From NCBI RefSeq assembly GCF_900100395.1, contig NZ_FNFB01000012.1, positions 62,001 through 126,000 of the forward strand: 64,000 bases of DNA. Reading direction: 5' to 3'. The position numbers were made by a program, and so were the translations under genes. Origin of the DNA: Nonomuraea maritima. GTDB taxonomy: Bacteria > Actinomycetota > Actinomycetes > Streptosporangiales > Streptosporangiaceae. Below, one piece after another: positions 51,302 to 60,393 of this stretch. The stretch's first letter is position 1. The number at the start of each line of letters is the position of its first letter. The notes under the pieces are model-generated. The model saw only the letters and a program-made list of their open reading frames with translations. It had not been told where the DNA came from and made no database searches.

Positions 51302-52840
51302 TCATCTGTAATAGTCGTGCGGATAGTCCTGCTCCGGGGCGCGACGACGCCTGCTGCGCTCGTTGCCCGGGGTGTCCTGCTGAGGGTCGTACGCGGGCCA
51401 GTTGCCCGAGGTGTCGCTCGCGGGCGGGGCGGGCCAGGCGGCGCCGCCGCCCGGGGTCGTGGTCACATCACCGGTCTCGTACGCGCCCGCCGTGAACGGC
51501 GACTGCGGCGGCGTCGGGGCCGACAGCACGTCGTCGTAGGCGGACACCGCCCGGTTCGGCGCCGTCGGGGTGCCGGTGGCGGGCGAGGGGCCTGTGGTGG
51601 GTTCCGCGTCGTCGGCCACCGCCCATCCGGCGCTCACCTCGTACGAGGAGCGGGTGGTGGGCTGCTCGAACGCGGGCCACGAGCTGGGCTGGGTGTAGGC
51701 GGGGGCGGGGGCCGCGGGAGCCGCCGGGGCGTCGTCGAAGATGTCGGGCGAGGCGGGCCAGGAGCCCGACGTGGTCGCCGCCGGAGTCGGGGAGTAGGCC
51801 GCCGTCGTGTCGAGGGCGTCGGTGCCCCCGTAGGCGGGGAAGGGGTCGCTCGTCGGGGCGCCGTGGATGGGCGCGCCGGCCATCGGGAAGTTGCCGCTCG
51901 TGGTGGGGCCGGTCGCGGGGAAGGCGCCGGAGGTGGGCGTGGCCGGGAACGGTCCGCTGCCCGGCGCGGCGGGGGTTCCGGTGCCGGAGCCGTACGAGCC
52001 ACTGCCCGCGGGGAAGGATCCGCTGGTCGTCGCGGCCGCGGGCCGCGGCGCGGGGGCGGGCTCGGGACGGGTGGGGGCGGGCACCGGATGGGCGCCGGCG
52101 CCGAGGATGGTCATCACGTCGGGGGTCGGCGCCGCGAACGTCACGGTGCGCTGCTCGGCGAGCTCGGCCTGCGAGGGAACAGGGCGGGGTGAGGGGTCGA
52201 CCAGGTCGGCGAGGCCGGCCGGGGCGGGCGCGGGCTGACGCTGGGGGAGGGGCCCCTGCACGGTGGTGGCGTCGGGATCGACGGAGGCGGCCGCGGGTCG
52301 CGGCGCGGACCGGCGAGCGGACCTGCGGGCCGGGCGCTCGGGCAGCGGCTCGGCGGAGCGCGGGCGCTCCAGCGGCTCGGCGGCGGGGCGCTCGACGGGG
52401 GACGGGGTCGGAGCCGGAGATGGAGCCGGGGTGGGGGACGGGGACGGGGCGGCCTTCCTGGCCGCCACGGTGCCACCCGCGCCGAAACCGCCTTCCTCGG
52501 CGTCGCTACGGATGTTGGCCCAGAACTCCTCGTCGTCGGAGTCGGTGGTGGGGTTGCCCCACTCGTCGACGCCGCGCCTGCCGCGCTGGCCGGTGCGGAC
52601 CGGCTTGGGCTTCGGCTCGTCGATCGGGCTGAAGTCAGGACTGAAATTGGCCATTCGCGGCTCGTGCGCCGCGAACTGGTCGGTTGAGCGCGTCTGGGTC
52701 ATCTCCTCTTTCTCGGCCATCTCTTTCAGCCGTTCCGGAGGAAGTGAACTCTCCCTGCGACTCATCGAACGCATGCCCAGTGCCACGACGACGAGCACGA
52801 GGAGCACGACAGCGACCAAGCTCACTACGACCGCGATCAT
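51302..52840 (-). CDS. Membrane-anchored Pro/Ala/Thr-rich low-complexity protein
   Basis: 512 aa from ATG 52840, with GAGGG 8 nt upstream. A single N-terminal TM (MIAVVVSLVAVVLLVLVVVALGMRSMSRR) is followed by a charged helix-prone part (PPERLKEMAEKEEMTQ) and about 400 residues of disordered Pro/Ala/Ser/Thr sequence with repeated GSFPA, TSGxFPA and TSGSWPA motifs. The C-terminus is basic/acidic (ERSRRRRAPEQDYPHDYYR). The long tail is probably cytoplasmic (positive residues follow the TM). No enzymatic domain. Function unknown; similarity of style to the SepH tail at 56-59 kb is noted. Confidence 0.75.
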   Translation of the reverse strand: MIAVVVSLVAVVLLVLVVVALGMRSMSRRESSLPPERLKEMAEKEEMTQTRSTDQFAAHEPRMANFSPDFSPIDEPKPKPVRTGQRGRRGVDEWGNPTTDSDDEEFWANIRSDAEEGGFGAGGTVAARKAAPSPSPTPAPSPAPTPSPVERPAAEPLERPRSAEPLPERPARRSARRSAPRPAAASVDPDATTVQGPLPQRQPAPAPAGLADLVDPSPRPVPSQAELAEQRTVTFAAPTPDVMTILGAGAHPVPAPTRPEPAPAPRPAAATTSGSFPAGSGSYGSGTGTPAAPGSGPFPATPTSGAFPATGPTTSGNFPMAGAPIHGAPTSDPFPAYGGTDALDTTAAYSPTPAATTSGSWPASPDIFDDAPAAPAAPAPAYTQPSSWPAFEQPTTRSSYEVSAGWAVADDAEPTTGPSPATGTPTAPNRAVSAYDDVLSAPTPPQSPFTAGAYETGDVTTTPGGGAAWPAPPASDTSGNWPAYDPQQDTPGNERSRRRRAPEQDYPHDYYR

Positions 52841-53024
52841 TGCACCACCCTCAAAGCCATGGCCTCCCTCTGGCACCGATGAGGTCGCGCGGCCATCGAC
52901 GCGACCTTCCCCCTTTGATCACCAGTGCCTAACGATTGGATCTGATTGTGTCGGACCACTAAGAGAGTTGTCACACCCTAAGTGAAGAATTGGTAGAGCT
53001 GTACTACCTGTCGTATTCGTCCAG

Positions 53025-53600
53025 TCACTCGATGTTCACCGCCGTGAGCCGACCTCGGGCGATGGTCAGATGCGCGATCTCCTTGAGGATCTCGGAGAGC
53101 TCCGCGTCCGGGCCCAGATCGACCTTGCCGCTCAGCGTGTAGACGGAGAACCGATAGTTGCCCTGGTCCTCGCAGGGGGCGTCGTAGCCCGTCCTGCCAC
53201 TGGTCACCTTGGCCTGGCGCGACCCCTCGGGAGGATCGGCGGCGGCGTCGGGGCCGAGCTCGGTCGTGGTGGCCGGGATGTCGTACAGCACCCAGTGCAC
53301 CGCCGACTCGGACGTCGCGTGGCTGTCGACCACGATGGCGATCGACTTGGCCTGCGGCAGCGGACGGCTCGACCAGCGCAGCGGCGGGCTGCCCTGGTTG
53401 CCGTGACAGGAGTATTCGCGCGGCAGCGGCTTGCCGTCGCGCAGCTCCGGGCTCGAGACGTTGACCTGCGCGATGTCCTTGGCCTGCGACCTGCCGACGA
53501 AGCCGAGGCTGCCACAACCTGCCGACGCCAACACCGCGGTCACCGCCGTCACACTGACAGCGATCCGTCGCAGGCGTGATGCCGTGTTACACAGCCCCAT
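53025..53600 (-). CDS. YbhB/YbcL-type (PEBP) secreted lipoprotein
   Basis: 191 aa from ATG 53600. The N-terminal signal ends VLASAGCGS; the Cys is a plausible lipid attachment site though the -3 residue is Ser/Ala rather than Leu. The PEBP/Raf-kinase-inhibitor-like fold is shown by LPREYSCHGNQGSPPLRWSSRP, AVHWVLYDIPATTTELGPD, and YDAPCEDQGNYRFSVYTLSGKVDL, with the family's GxP and HW.lyd.P segments. Ligand unknown. It ends in minus-strand noncoding DNA beside the divergently oriented bPH2 genes. Confidence 0.85.
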   Translation of the reverse strand: MGLCNTASRLRRIAVSVTAVTAVLASAGCGSLGFVGRSQAKDIAQVNVSSPELRDGKPLPREYSCHGNQGSPPLRWSSRPLPQAKSIAIVVDSHATSESAVHWVLYDIPATTTELGPDAAADPPEGSRQAKVTSGRTGYDAPCEDQGNYRFSVYTLSGKVDLGPDAELSEILKEIAHLTIARGRLTAVNIE

Positions 53601-53934
53601 GCCCGACGATGCTACGCGCGTCTCGGCGATGCGCAGACCGTTTCCCGATGGTCCGTGCTCGGTAAAGGATCCGAAACCAGGCATAATGAGGGCATCCGCG
53701 TAGTGACGTTGGCCACAGCGGAGCGACCCGAGTGCGCAGCGTATCCGGATCGCGGCGCAATGTGCCGCCGCACCCTCCTGACGTCCCGTCGTGGCTCGCG
53801 ACGTGGCGCGACGCCGCCGAGAAACGGGCGCGGGTTTCGGACGCGGGCCGGTGACGGAAACCCCGGCAGCGCCGAACGGATCTTTTCTCCGTGGTGTCCG
53901 ATAAACCGATGGTTCGCGGCCTAAGCTGGACATT
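53601..53934. other. Divergent intergenic region (334 bp)
   Basis: No credible gene. A CATAAT box (around 53684) and TAAGCT about 8 bp before GTG 53935 could be -10 elements; the latter would give a nearly leaderless transcript for the bPH2 gene. Otherwise nothing recognisable. Confidence 0.4.
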
Positions 53935-54456
53935 GTGACGACAACAGGCCCGCTGCGTGATCCGGTGAACCGCGTCTCGCGCAAGGCCGTCGGTCTGTGG
54001 CTGCTGGAGTCCTTGGTCGCGTTCGTCCTGTTTCTCGTCGCCTCGCTCGTCGTGGCACGGTGGGTGGGGGGCAGCGGGTGGTCGTGGGTGCCCGGGTGGT
54101 TCGCGGACGCGCCCTGGTCGTTGCCGGTCGCCACCGTGGTGCTGACGCTCCCGTTCCTCCTGACCGAGCCGTTCGTCCGGTACGCCGTGCACCGCTGGGA
54201 GCTCTCAGGGGACGTCGTGTACGCCAGGTCGGGTTACCTGACCAGGGAATGGGTGTTCGTGCCCGTGAGCCGCATCCAGACGGTCGACAAGGGGCAGGGG
54301 TGGTTCGAGCGGCTGCTCGGACTGGCCACGCTGGAGATCCGCACCGCCTCGCACGCGGGGTCGTCCACGATCAAGGGCCTCGACTTCCGGGTCGCCGCCG
54401 GGCTGGCCGAGCAGCTGGCGCGCCGGGCGGAAGAACTCAGGGACGACGCGACATGA
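53935..54456 (+). CDS. bPH2 (YdbS-like) membrane protein
   Basis: 173 aa from GTG 53935. Two TM helices (VGLWLLESLVAFVLFLVASLVVARW; LPVATVVLTLPFLLTEPFVRY) then the bacterial PH-like domain: RYAVHRWELSGDVVYARSGYLTREWVFVPVSRIQTVDKGQGWFERLLGLATLEIRTASHAGSSTIKGLD, a standard bPH2 sequence. The domain is cytoplasmic. Overlaps the next gene by 4 bp (ATGA), forming a YdbS/YdbT-type pair found in many Gram-positives; role in the envelope is presumed. Confidence 0.9.
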   Translation: MTTTGPLRDPVNRVSRKAVGLWLLESLVAFVLFLVASLVVARWVGGSGWSWVPGWFADAPWSLPVATVVLTLPFLLTEPFVRYAVHRWELSGDVVYARSGYLTREWVFVPVSRIQTVDKGQGWFERLLGLATLEIRTASHAGSSTIKGLDFRVAAGLAEQLARRAEELRDDAT

Positions 54457-56075
54457 CCGACCCCGGCCAGGGGCCCGCGGAGCCCACACCCCCCTCCTGG
54501 GTCCCGCCCGACGGCGACCCTCGACCCGGACCACCGCCCGTCCCAAGGCCCGGCGGTGACCCTCAACCTGTCCCAGGACCCCCGCCCCCTCCCGGTCAGC
54601 CGCCCTTTCGGGCGCCGCGGCGCTTCAGCCCGAAAGTGCTGCTCATCGACCCCGTACGGATGCTGCCCTCCCTGCTCGTCCCCCTGATCGGCGTCCTGTT
54701 CGTGGGCGGCTTCTCGCCCAGGTCGTACGCGTGGGCCGCCGCCGGCGTCGTCGGCACGGTGCTGGTCGCGGTGATCCGCTGGGCCACCTTCACGTACGAG
54801 ATCGTCGGCGACCGCCTCGAAACGAAACGGTCGCTGATCAGCCGTTCCATCCGGACCATCCCCTTGGAGCGCATCCGCGGCGTCGACATCTCCACACCCC
54901 CGATGCACCGCCTGCTGGGCCTCGCCGTCATGAAGATCGACACGGGGGCGAGCGGCGGGAAGGAGGAGGCCAAGTTCGACGGCGTCACGCTCGCAGAGGC
55001 CGAACGGCTCAAGCCGATCCTCCTGCGCCGCGCGGGACGCCAGGAAGTCCCCGAGGCGGCGGCCGCACCGGCCGAAGCGCAGGAGCAGTCGATCATCGCC
55101 GTCCCCCGCAGGTGGCTGCTGTACGGGCCGCTGTCCGGCGCGTACCTGCTCACCCCGTTCGCCTTCGCGGGCGGCGCGGTGGGCCTGGCGTTCCAGTGGG
55201 GCGGCGATCTCGGCCTCGGCCAGGACGCCGCCCTGAGCGCGGGGGAGTGGCTCTGGGGTCACCCGTACCTGCTGCTGGCCGCCGCGCTGCTGCTCGTGCT
55301 CGCGATGCCGGTCACGGGCGGCCTCATGTACGCCGTCTTCAACTGGAACTTCCAGCTCAAGCGCCGCGACGGCTACCTCGTCGCGGAGCGCGGCCTGATC
55401 AACCGGCGCAGCGTCTCACTGGAGTCCCGGCGCGTACGCGGGTACGACATCGTGGACGGCCTCGCCGAACGCTGGGCCGGGGTCGTCCGCGTCTGGGCCA
55501 TCGTCACCGGGCTCGGTGACTCGGAGACGCGCGGTCAGCTCCTGCCCGACGTGCCGCGCGCCGTGGCGTACCAGGTGACCGCCGACGCCATCGGACCCTT
55601 CCGCGCCGACCTGCGTCCCCACCCTCGGGTGGCGCGCAAGCGCCGCCTGTTCCGGGCGATCTTCCCGTGGCTGATGACGGCTCTCGTCGCTCTGGCGGGC
55701 GCGTGGGTGAGCGGCCTGACGCTGTGGTGGGTCCTGCTGGTGCTGGCGCTGGTGCTGGCCGCGCTGGGCATCCCTCTTGGTCTCGACCGGTACGCGTCCC
55801 TCGGACACGGCTACGACGGCGCCCGCCTGTCGATGCGCTCCGGTTCGCTGCGGCGCACCCAGGCCGTCTTCGAGCGCCGGGCCGTGGTGGGGTGGCGGAT
55901 GCGGCAGACCTGGTTCCAGCGGCGGGCCGGGGTGCTGACGCTCATCGCCGGCGTCGGCGCGGGCACGGGCGGCTACGCGGCCGTCGACGTCTCGAAGGCC
56001 CAGGCCGCGGCCTTCCCGGCGGAGGTCACCCCGGAATGGCTGTCCCCCTTCGCGGACGAACCCCCCAAGTCGTGA
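54453..56075 (+). CDS. Multi-bPH2-domain (YdbT-like) membrane protein
   Basis: 540 aa from ATG 54453. A Pro-rich N-terminus (residues 1-52) precedes TMs and three bPH2 domains: FTYEIVGDRLETKRSLISRSIRTIPLERIRGVDISTPPMHRLLGLAVMKIDTGA, then FNWNFQLKRRDGYLVAERGLINRRSVSLESRRVRGYDIVDGLAERWAGVVRVWAIV, then RYASLGHGYDGARLSMRSGSLRRTQAVFERRAVVGWRMRQTWFQRRAGVLTLIA. Pairs of TMs separate them. The C-terminal domain lacks the later helix. Partner of the preceding bPH2 protein. Confidence 0.9.
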   Translation: MTDPGQGPAEPTPPSWVPPDGDPRPGPPPVPRPGGDPQPVPGPPPPPGQPPFRAPRRFSPKVLLIDPVRMLPSLLVPLIGVLFVGGFSPRSYAWAAAGVVGTVLVAVIRWATFTYEIVGDRLETKRSLISRSIRTIPLERIRGVDISTPPMHRLLGLAVMKIDTGASGGKEEAKFDGVTLAEAERLKPILLRRAGRQEVPEAAAAPAEAQEQSIIAVPRRWLLYGPLSGAYLLTPFAFAGGAVGLAFQWGGDLGLGQDAALSAGEWLWGHPYLLLAAALLLVLAMPVTGGLMYAVFNWNFQLKRRDGYLVAERGLINRRSVSLESRRVRGYDIVDGLAERWAGVVRVWAIVTGLGDSETRGQLLPDVPRAVAYQVTADAIGPFRADLRPHPRVARKRRLFRAIFPWLMTALVALAGAWVSGLTLWWVLLVLALVLAALGIPLGLDRYASLGHGYDGARLSMRSGSLRRTQAVFERRAVVGWRMRQTWFQRRAGVLTLIAGVGAGTGGYAAVDVSKAQAAAFPAEVTPEWLSPFADEPPKS

Positions 56076-56207
56076 CCGCGTGCGGGCATGACCCCGTCAC
56101 CTCGGAACCACGTCGTGGCAAGAACCCGAGCCGGCACGTCACGTGGGCGCGTGGAGGGGGGTTGCCCTCGCGTCATGCGGGCTCCGGTGGTGGAGGGGGC
56201 CTCCTGA

Positions 56208-59183
56208 TCAGTCCTGGCGGCGGGCGCCGAACATGATCTCGTCCCACGTCGGGACGGAGGCGCGGCGGCCACGCGATCCCTTGCGCGGCTGGCGGGCGGC
56301 AGGAGCGGGCGGGGGCGAGGGCACCGGTACCGGCTTGTCGTCCTTGCCTTCGTCCTTGCTCGCGCGCGCCGCCGGAACCTGCGGGGCCGGCTTCGGCTTG
56401 GGCGCCGGAGGCTTGCTCGGCGGCACCTCCTGCTCGTCCTCGGCCGCCGCCTCGAGCTTCGCGCCCTTTCCGTCGGGTACGGCCTCAGCCGCCTCCTTGA
56501 CCTCGGCCGGTACGGCCTCGGCGGCGGCGGCGTCCTTGGCGCTGTCCTTGGCGCTGTCCGGTACGGCGTCGGTCGCCGCTTCCTTCCCGGCGGGGACGTC
56601 GCCGGTGCCGCCGTCCCCAGCGGCTTGCGCGGTTGCCTGTACCGGGGCCTGCTCGGACTTGGTGGTCTCCGCCTTCGCGGCCGGGGTGCCTGCGGTGTCC
56701 GCCGCGTTCGAGGCGTCCGAGGCGGTGGCCTCGGCCGTGAGCGTCGCGGGCACGCCGGTTTCCGGTCTCGTACTGGTGTCCACCGTCGGTGTACCTTCCG
56801 CCGTGGCGGGCGTCGTGGCGGCGCCCGGCCGATCCGTGGAGCTGCCCTCCTGAGCAGCCGCTTCCGGGGCGGGGGGATTCGTGGTGGCTTCCGTGGCCGC
56901 CGTCTCGGCGGCCGAAGCCGTGGCACTCTCGGCCGACGGCCGCACACCGTCCGCGGCGGACGCCTCCGCAGCGGACGTTTCCGAGGTGGATGCCTCAGCG
57001 GACGCCTCCGTGGCGGCGGGGACCGCCTGAGCAGCGTCGCCGTCGGCGACGGCCTCGGGAGCAGAGGAGGCAGGCGCACTGACCGAAGCGCCGGCCTCCG
57101 GGGCGGCGGCTTCCGAGGTGCCAACCGAAGCCGCGGCTGGGGCGGCCGGCGCGTTGGCGAGCTCAGCCGCGGCCGGAGCGGCGGGCTCAGCGGCGGCCGC
57201 CGGGGTGGTGGGCTCAGTGGTGGTCGGGGTGGTGGGCTCGGCGGCGGCCGGGGTGGCAGACGGCGTGGCGGCCGAGGTGGCGGGCGCCGAAACCGCGTTC
57301 GCCGCCGGCACGCCCTCGGTGGCGGGGGCCGCGACTGCCGGGCTCTCCGGCTGCGCGTCGGTCGCCACTGCCGAACCGGCCGCAGCGGTGCCGGTCTCGG
57401 GGGACGCCTCCGACTGAGCCGCCTTCTCCCCGGTACCCGTGGGTGCGTCGGCCTGGGTTGCCGGGCTCTGCACAACCGGCTCGGCCTGAGCGGCAGGGGT
57501 CTGTGCGACCGCCTCGCTCCGAGCCGCCGGCTGCGCGGGCTCGGTAGTGGTCTGCGGGGTCGCTGACGTCTGGCCCTCCGCAGCGGCCGACGGCTGAGCC
57601 GTACTGGTCGCGGGCGCCTGACTCTCCGCAACGGCGGACGACTGCGTCTCCGCAGCGGGGGACTGGGCCACAGTGGCCGGGGCTGCAGCGGCCGGAGTTG
57701 CAGCGGCCGGGGCCTCGGGAGTCGTCGCGGCCGCAGCACTCAGGGGCTGGGCGGATGCTTCCACGGAAGCGGGCTGCGCCTGAGCGGGCTGCGCCTGAGC
57801 GGGCTGCGGCTGGGCCGACTGCGGCTGAGCAGCAGGCTGGGGCTGGGATGGGTCGTGGGTGGGCGGGTTCGCGGCGGGGGCGGACGGGCGTGTGGCCGGG
57901 GCGTAGATGGAGTCGTCCTCGCGGTCGGCGGAGCGTCCCGAGCCGAAGTCGGGCAGCCACGGCGAAGACCCGCCGCGGCGGGACGCGGAGTCGCCGGGGC
58001 GGGTGTAGCCGTTGTCGCGAGCCGGAGGTTCAGAGGTGAAGGGCTCCCGGTGACCGCCTTCGGCCCCGGCGCCCGACCGGAACGCCGACTCCCGGCCAGG
58101 CTCCTGCTGATCCGGCTGCTGGTCGTACGGCAAGGCGGGCTCGTGCCGGCGGTCGGCGTGCTGCCCGGTCTCTCGGCCGGGCTCGGACTGGAACGCCGTC
58201 TCCTGGCCGGAACCGGGCCGGAACGCCGTCTCACGACCAGGTTCAGGCCGGAACACCGGCTCGCGGCCGGGTTCGGGGCGGTACGTCGGCTCACGGCCGG
58301 ATTCGGGCTGGAAGGTCGACTCGCGGCCGGGTTCGGGGCGGTACGCCGACTCTCGGCCGGGTTCCGGCCGGAACGCGGTCTCGCGGCTGGTCTCACGGTC
58401 GGGGTCGCGGCGGCGGTCGCGGTCGAACGGGGTGTCGCGGGGCGCGGGTGACGGGGTGTAGCCGACGGCCGGCTCCTCCGGCTCGCGACGTACCACCGAG
58501 GGGAACTGCACGGCCTCGGAGGCGAGCGGCGGCACCGGCTGCAGCTTGGCCACGCGCGGCGCGAAGGGCGTGACCGTGGTGTCCTCGACGGTGGTCGGCT
58601 CGGGGCTGAAGTCGGCGGACGACAGGCGCAGCGCCTCGTCGTCGTGCGGCGTCACGTGGCGCTTGCGCGGGTCGAACAGCCACTCGGCGTGACGGGTGTG
58701 CCCGTTCCAGACGTAGCCGAGCTTGACCCGCCACAGGCCGTCGTCGCGCTTGGCGGAGTCCCAGTCGATCTCGTCGGTGGGCACGCCGCGCCGGGTGAGC
58801 CGGTCGGCCACGAGCTCGCCGAGGGTCGGACCGGGCGCGGACTCGCCTGGCATCCGTACGGACACGCGTTGCGCCTGCTGGGCGACGTACTCGCGCTCTT
58901 GCAGCACGGGCCCCTCGAACCAGCGGACTCGCTCGACCGGGATCCCGGCGGTCGCGGCGATCTCCTCCGCCGTCTCACCGGCGCGGATGCGGGCCTGGAT
59001 CTCCTTGGGGCGCAACGGACTCTCCACTTCGATCTCGTACTGGCCGAGACGGGAGAAGTTGCCGCGGACGGCAGCACGGAGCCGGTCGTCCACGGGAAGT
59101 GTGAAGCGCGTTCCGCGCCCGGCCGTAGCCAGGACGAGGTAGGTGCCGTCCTCACTCACCGCGACGAGTCGGAGCTCCTGCAT
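56208..59183 (-). CDS. sepH: SepH septation protein with greatly enlarged linker
   Basis: 991 aa from ATG 59183, with AAGGGA 7 nt upstream. The N-terminal 200 residues are the conserved SepH/DUF3071 domain (MQELRLVAVSEDGTYLVLATAGRGTRFTLPVDDRLRAAVRG, EIEVESPLRPKEIQARIRAGETAEEIAATAGIPVERVRWFEGPVLQERE with its HTH, WRVKLGYVWNGHTRHAEWLFDPRKRHVTPHDDEAL). The conserved C-terminal KGSRGRRASVPTWDEIMFG end is also kept. SepH stabilises FtsZ in Streptomyces septation. Known SepH proteins are about 340-400 aa; here about 700 extra residues of repeats and Ala/Pro/Thr/Glu low complexity sit between the ends. Confidence 0.92.
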   Translation of the reverse strand: MQELRLVAVSEDGTYLVLATAGRGTRFTLPVDDRLRAAVRGNFSRLGQYEIEVESPLRPKEIQARIRAGETAEEIAATAGIPVERVRWFEGPVLQEREYVAQQAQRVSVRMPGESAPGPTLGELVADRLTRRGVPTDEIDWDSAKRDDGLWRVKLGYVWNGHTRHAEWLFDPRKRHVTPHDDEALRLSSADFSPEPTTVEDTTVTPFAPRVAKLQPVPPLASEAVQFPSVVRREPEEPAVGYTPSPAPRDTPFDRDRRRDPDRETSRETAFRPEPGRESAYRPEPGRESTFQPESGREPTYRPEPGREPVFRPEPGRETAFRPGSGQETAFQSEPGRETGQHADRRHEPALPYDQQPDQQEPGRESAFRSGAGAEGGHREPFTSEPPARDNGYTRPGDSASRRGGSSPWLPDFGSGRSADREDDSIYAPATRPSAPAANPPTHDPSQPQPAAQPQSAQPQPAQAQPAQAQPASVEASAQPLSAAAATTPEAPAAATPAAAAPATVAQSPAAETQSSAVAESQAPATSTAQPSAAAEGQTSATPQTTTEPAQPAARSEAVAQTPAAQAEPVVQSPATQADAPTGTGEKAAQSEASPETGTAAAGSAVATDAQPESPAVAAPATEGVPAANAVSAPATSAATPSATPAAAEPTTPTTTEPTTPAAAAEPAAPAAAELANAPAAPAAASVGTSEAAAPEAGASVSAPASSAPEAVADGDAAQAVPAATEASAEASTSETSAAEASAADGVRPSAESATASAAETAATEATTNPPAPEAAAQEGSSTDRPGAATTPATAEGTPTVDTSTRPETGVPATLTAEATASDASNAADTAGTPAAKAETTKSEQAPVQATAQAAGDGGTGDVPAGKEAATDAVPDSAKDSAKDAAAAEAVPAEVKEAAEAVPDGKGAKLEAAAEDEQEVPPSKPPAPKPKPAPQVPAARASKDEGKDDKPVPVPSPPPAPAARQPRKGSRGRRASVPTWDEIMFGARRQD
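58164..58373 (-). repeat. Seven exact-length 30-bp coding repeats in sepH
   Basis: Seven 10-residue units of the form [FY]-[RQ]-P-E-P-G-R-E-x-x, read on the minus strand from 58373 to 58164: FRPEPGRESA, YRPEPGREST, FQPESGREPT, YRPEPGREPV, FRPEPGRETA, FRPGSGQETA, FQSEPGRETG. They are coding, so not CRISPR. One degenerate extra unit (QEPGRESAFRSG) follows 23 residues later. Confidence 0.85.
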
Positions 59184-59344
59184 GCGAGTCCCTTCGTCAG
59201 CGTCGCCATTCTTCCCCCGGACCTTTGAGTCTCTCGCGTGTGCCGGTTGCCTGCCAGCACCGTACCCGGCATGTCCGAACATCGCCTTCCTGGGATAGCC
59301 CCGGGGCGATGTGACGCCGGTCACATTTGTCGGATCCATCCCCT

Positions 59345-60292
59345 TCAGAACCCGCCGTCGCGCACGTGGAGGGTAGGCGCCCCTGTCGGATTCTGACGAA
59401 TCACGCCGCCCGCCGCCGTGCACTTCAGAGAAGTGGCGAGCGCGGAAGACCCGGAAGCCGGATGGAGCTCCAGAAGTTGGGCGGCGGCTCCGGCGAGTTC
59501 GGGGGTGTACGGGGAGAATGTCCGCCCACCTGGGGTGATCCGGCAGCCTTCGGAGCGCGCGGACTCGGCGACGAACACTCCCGAGCGCGCCAGCCGGCGC
59601 GTGGCGGTGCGGAGCGCGGCGGAACGGTCGCCGTCGACGGACAGCGTGGCGACGGACGGGCCGCGGGAGTGGCGGTGGATCCAGTCGAGCCCGGCGAGCA
59701 GGTCCGACAGCGTGCCTGAGCCGTCGCAGCCGAGCACGCGCACGGACCCGATCCTGGCGGCAGGCGCCGCGTCGTGGACGCGTCCGGCCACCTGGGTGCC
59801 GTGGCCGTCGCAGTCGCGTCCGGTGCCGCCGGTGGCGTCGAACGCGTGCCAGGCCCGGTCGCCGAACTCGGCGCGGGCGGAGTCGAGGCCGCTGTCGACG
59901 ACGTACACCGTGGTGCCCGTTCCCGGCGCCTGTGCGGCGGACGGGGTCTGCGGCCTGCCGGCCGGCGCGGCGCGGATCTCCCCGTCGGGCTCGACGGCGC
60001 GCACGCGGGGGTCGGCCCGCAGGTCGGCCAGCTCGCGGGGGGTGAGGAAGGTGGCGAAGCCCGGCAGCGCGGCCGTGTAGTAGCGCCGTACCCTCCAGCG
60101 GAGCTCGCCGACGAGGGCGCGGGCGGCGGGCCGGCCGCGGGCCAGGACCACGTACGGACGGGTGGGCTCGGACGGGGCGGGCCGAAGGGCGAGTCCGGAG
60201 GCGGGCGACATGGCGAGAGGGACGGCCGTCGTCGCGGCCGTGGCCATGGCCGCGGCGAAGTACAGGGAGGGTAGGCCGAGTCGTCGGGGCAC
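59345..60292 (-). CDS. Subtilisin-like (S8) protein with degenerate active site
   Basis: 315 aa from GTG 60292 (TTG 60301 alternative). Signal peptide, then an I9-like propeptide (PYVVLARGR...FATFLTPRELADLRADPRVRAVEPDGEI), then the S8 core. Catalytic Asp133 (YVVDSGLD) and His164 (DCDGHGTQVAG) are present. The oxyanion Asn region reads VFVAESARSEG instead of VVVAAGN, and about 50 residues normally between it and the Ser are missing. The Ser motif GTSMATPHVAG appears as TFSPYTPELAG: a Ser (260) remains but its neighbours are lost. Probably inactive. Confidence 0.8.
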   Translation of the reverse strand: MPRRLGLPSLYFAAAMATAATTAVPLAMSPASGLALRPAPSEPTRPYVVLARGRPAARALVGELRWRVRRYYTAALPGFATFLTPRELADLRADPRVRAVEPDGEIRAAPAGRPQTPSAAQAPGTGTTVYVVDSGLDSARAEFGDRAWHAFDATGGTGRDCDGHGTQVAGRVHDAAPAARIGSVRVLGCDGSGTLSDLLAGLDWIHRHSRGPSVATLSVDGDRSAALRTATRRLARSGVFVAESARSEGCRITPGGRTFSPYTPELAGAAAQLLELHPASGSSALATSLKCTAAGGVIRQNPTGAPTLHVRDGGF

Positions 60293-60393
60293 GAGGTGCA
60301 AGGGTGCCGGTCGGGAGCGTCGCGCGAACCCGAGGACACGCCCTCGGGCCTATTCGCGAGGCCACTCTTTACCGAACGCAGGGTGTGAGGCGG

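Noticed and set aside
51317..52192. 291-residue Gly/Arg-rich plus-strand frame
   Set aside because: Antisense to the Pro/Ala-rich anchored protein; codon-complement effect.
55973..57739. A 588-residue Arg/Pro-rich minus-strand frame
   Set aside because: Frame-shifted shadow of the low-complexity sepH tail.
58164..58373. CRISPR array suspected from regular 30-bp repeats
   Set aside because: Repeats are contiguous, in frame and coding; no unique spacers and no cas genes.
59184..60365. Extension of the SepH frame upstream of 59183 to a 1385-residue protein
   Set aside because: The upstream part runs through the subtilase gene in another frame; ATG 59183 has a good ribosome site and matches the SepH N-terminus.
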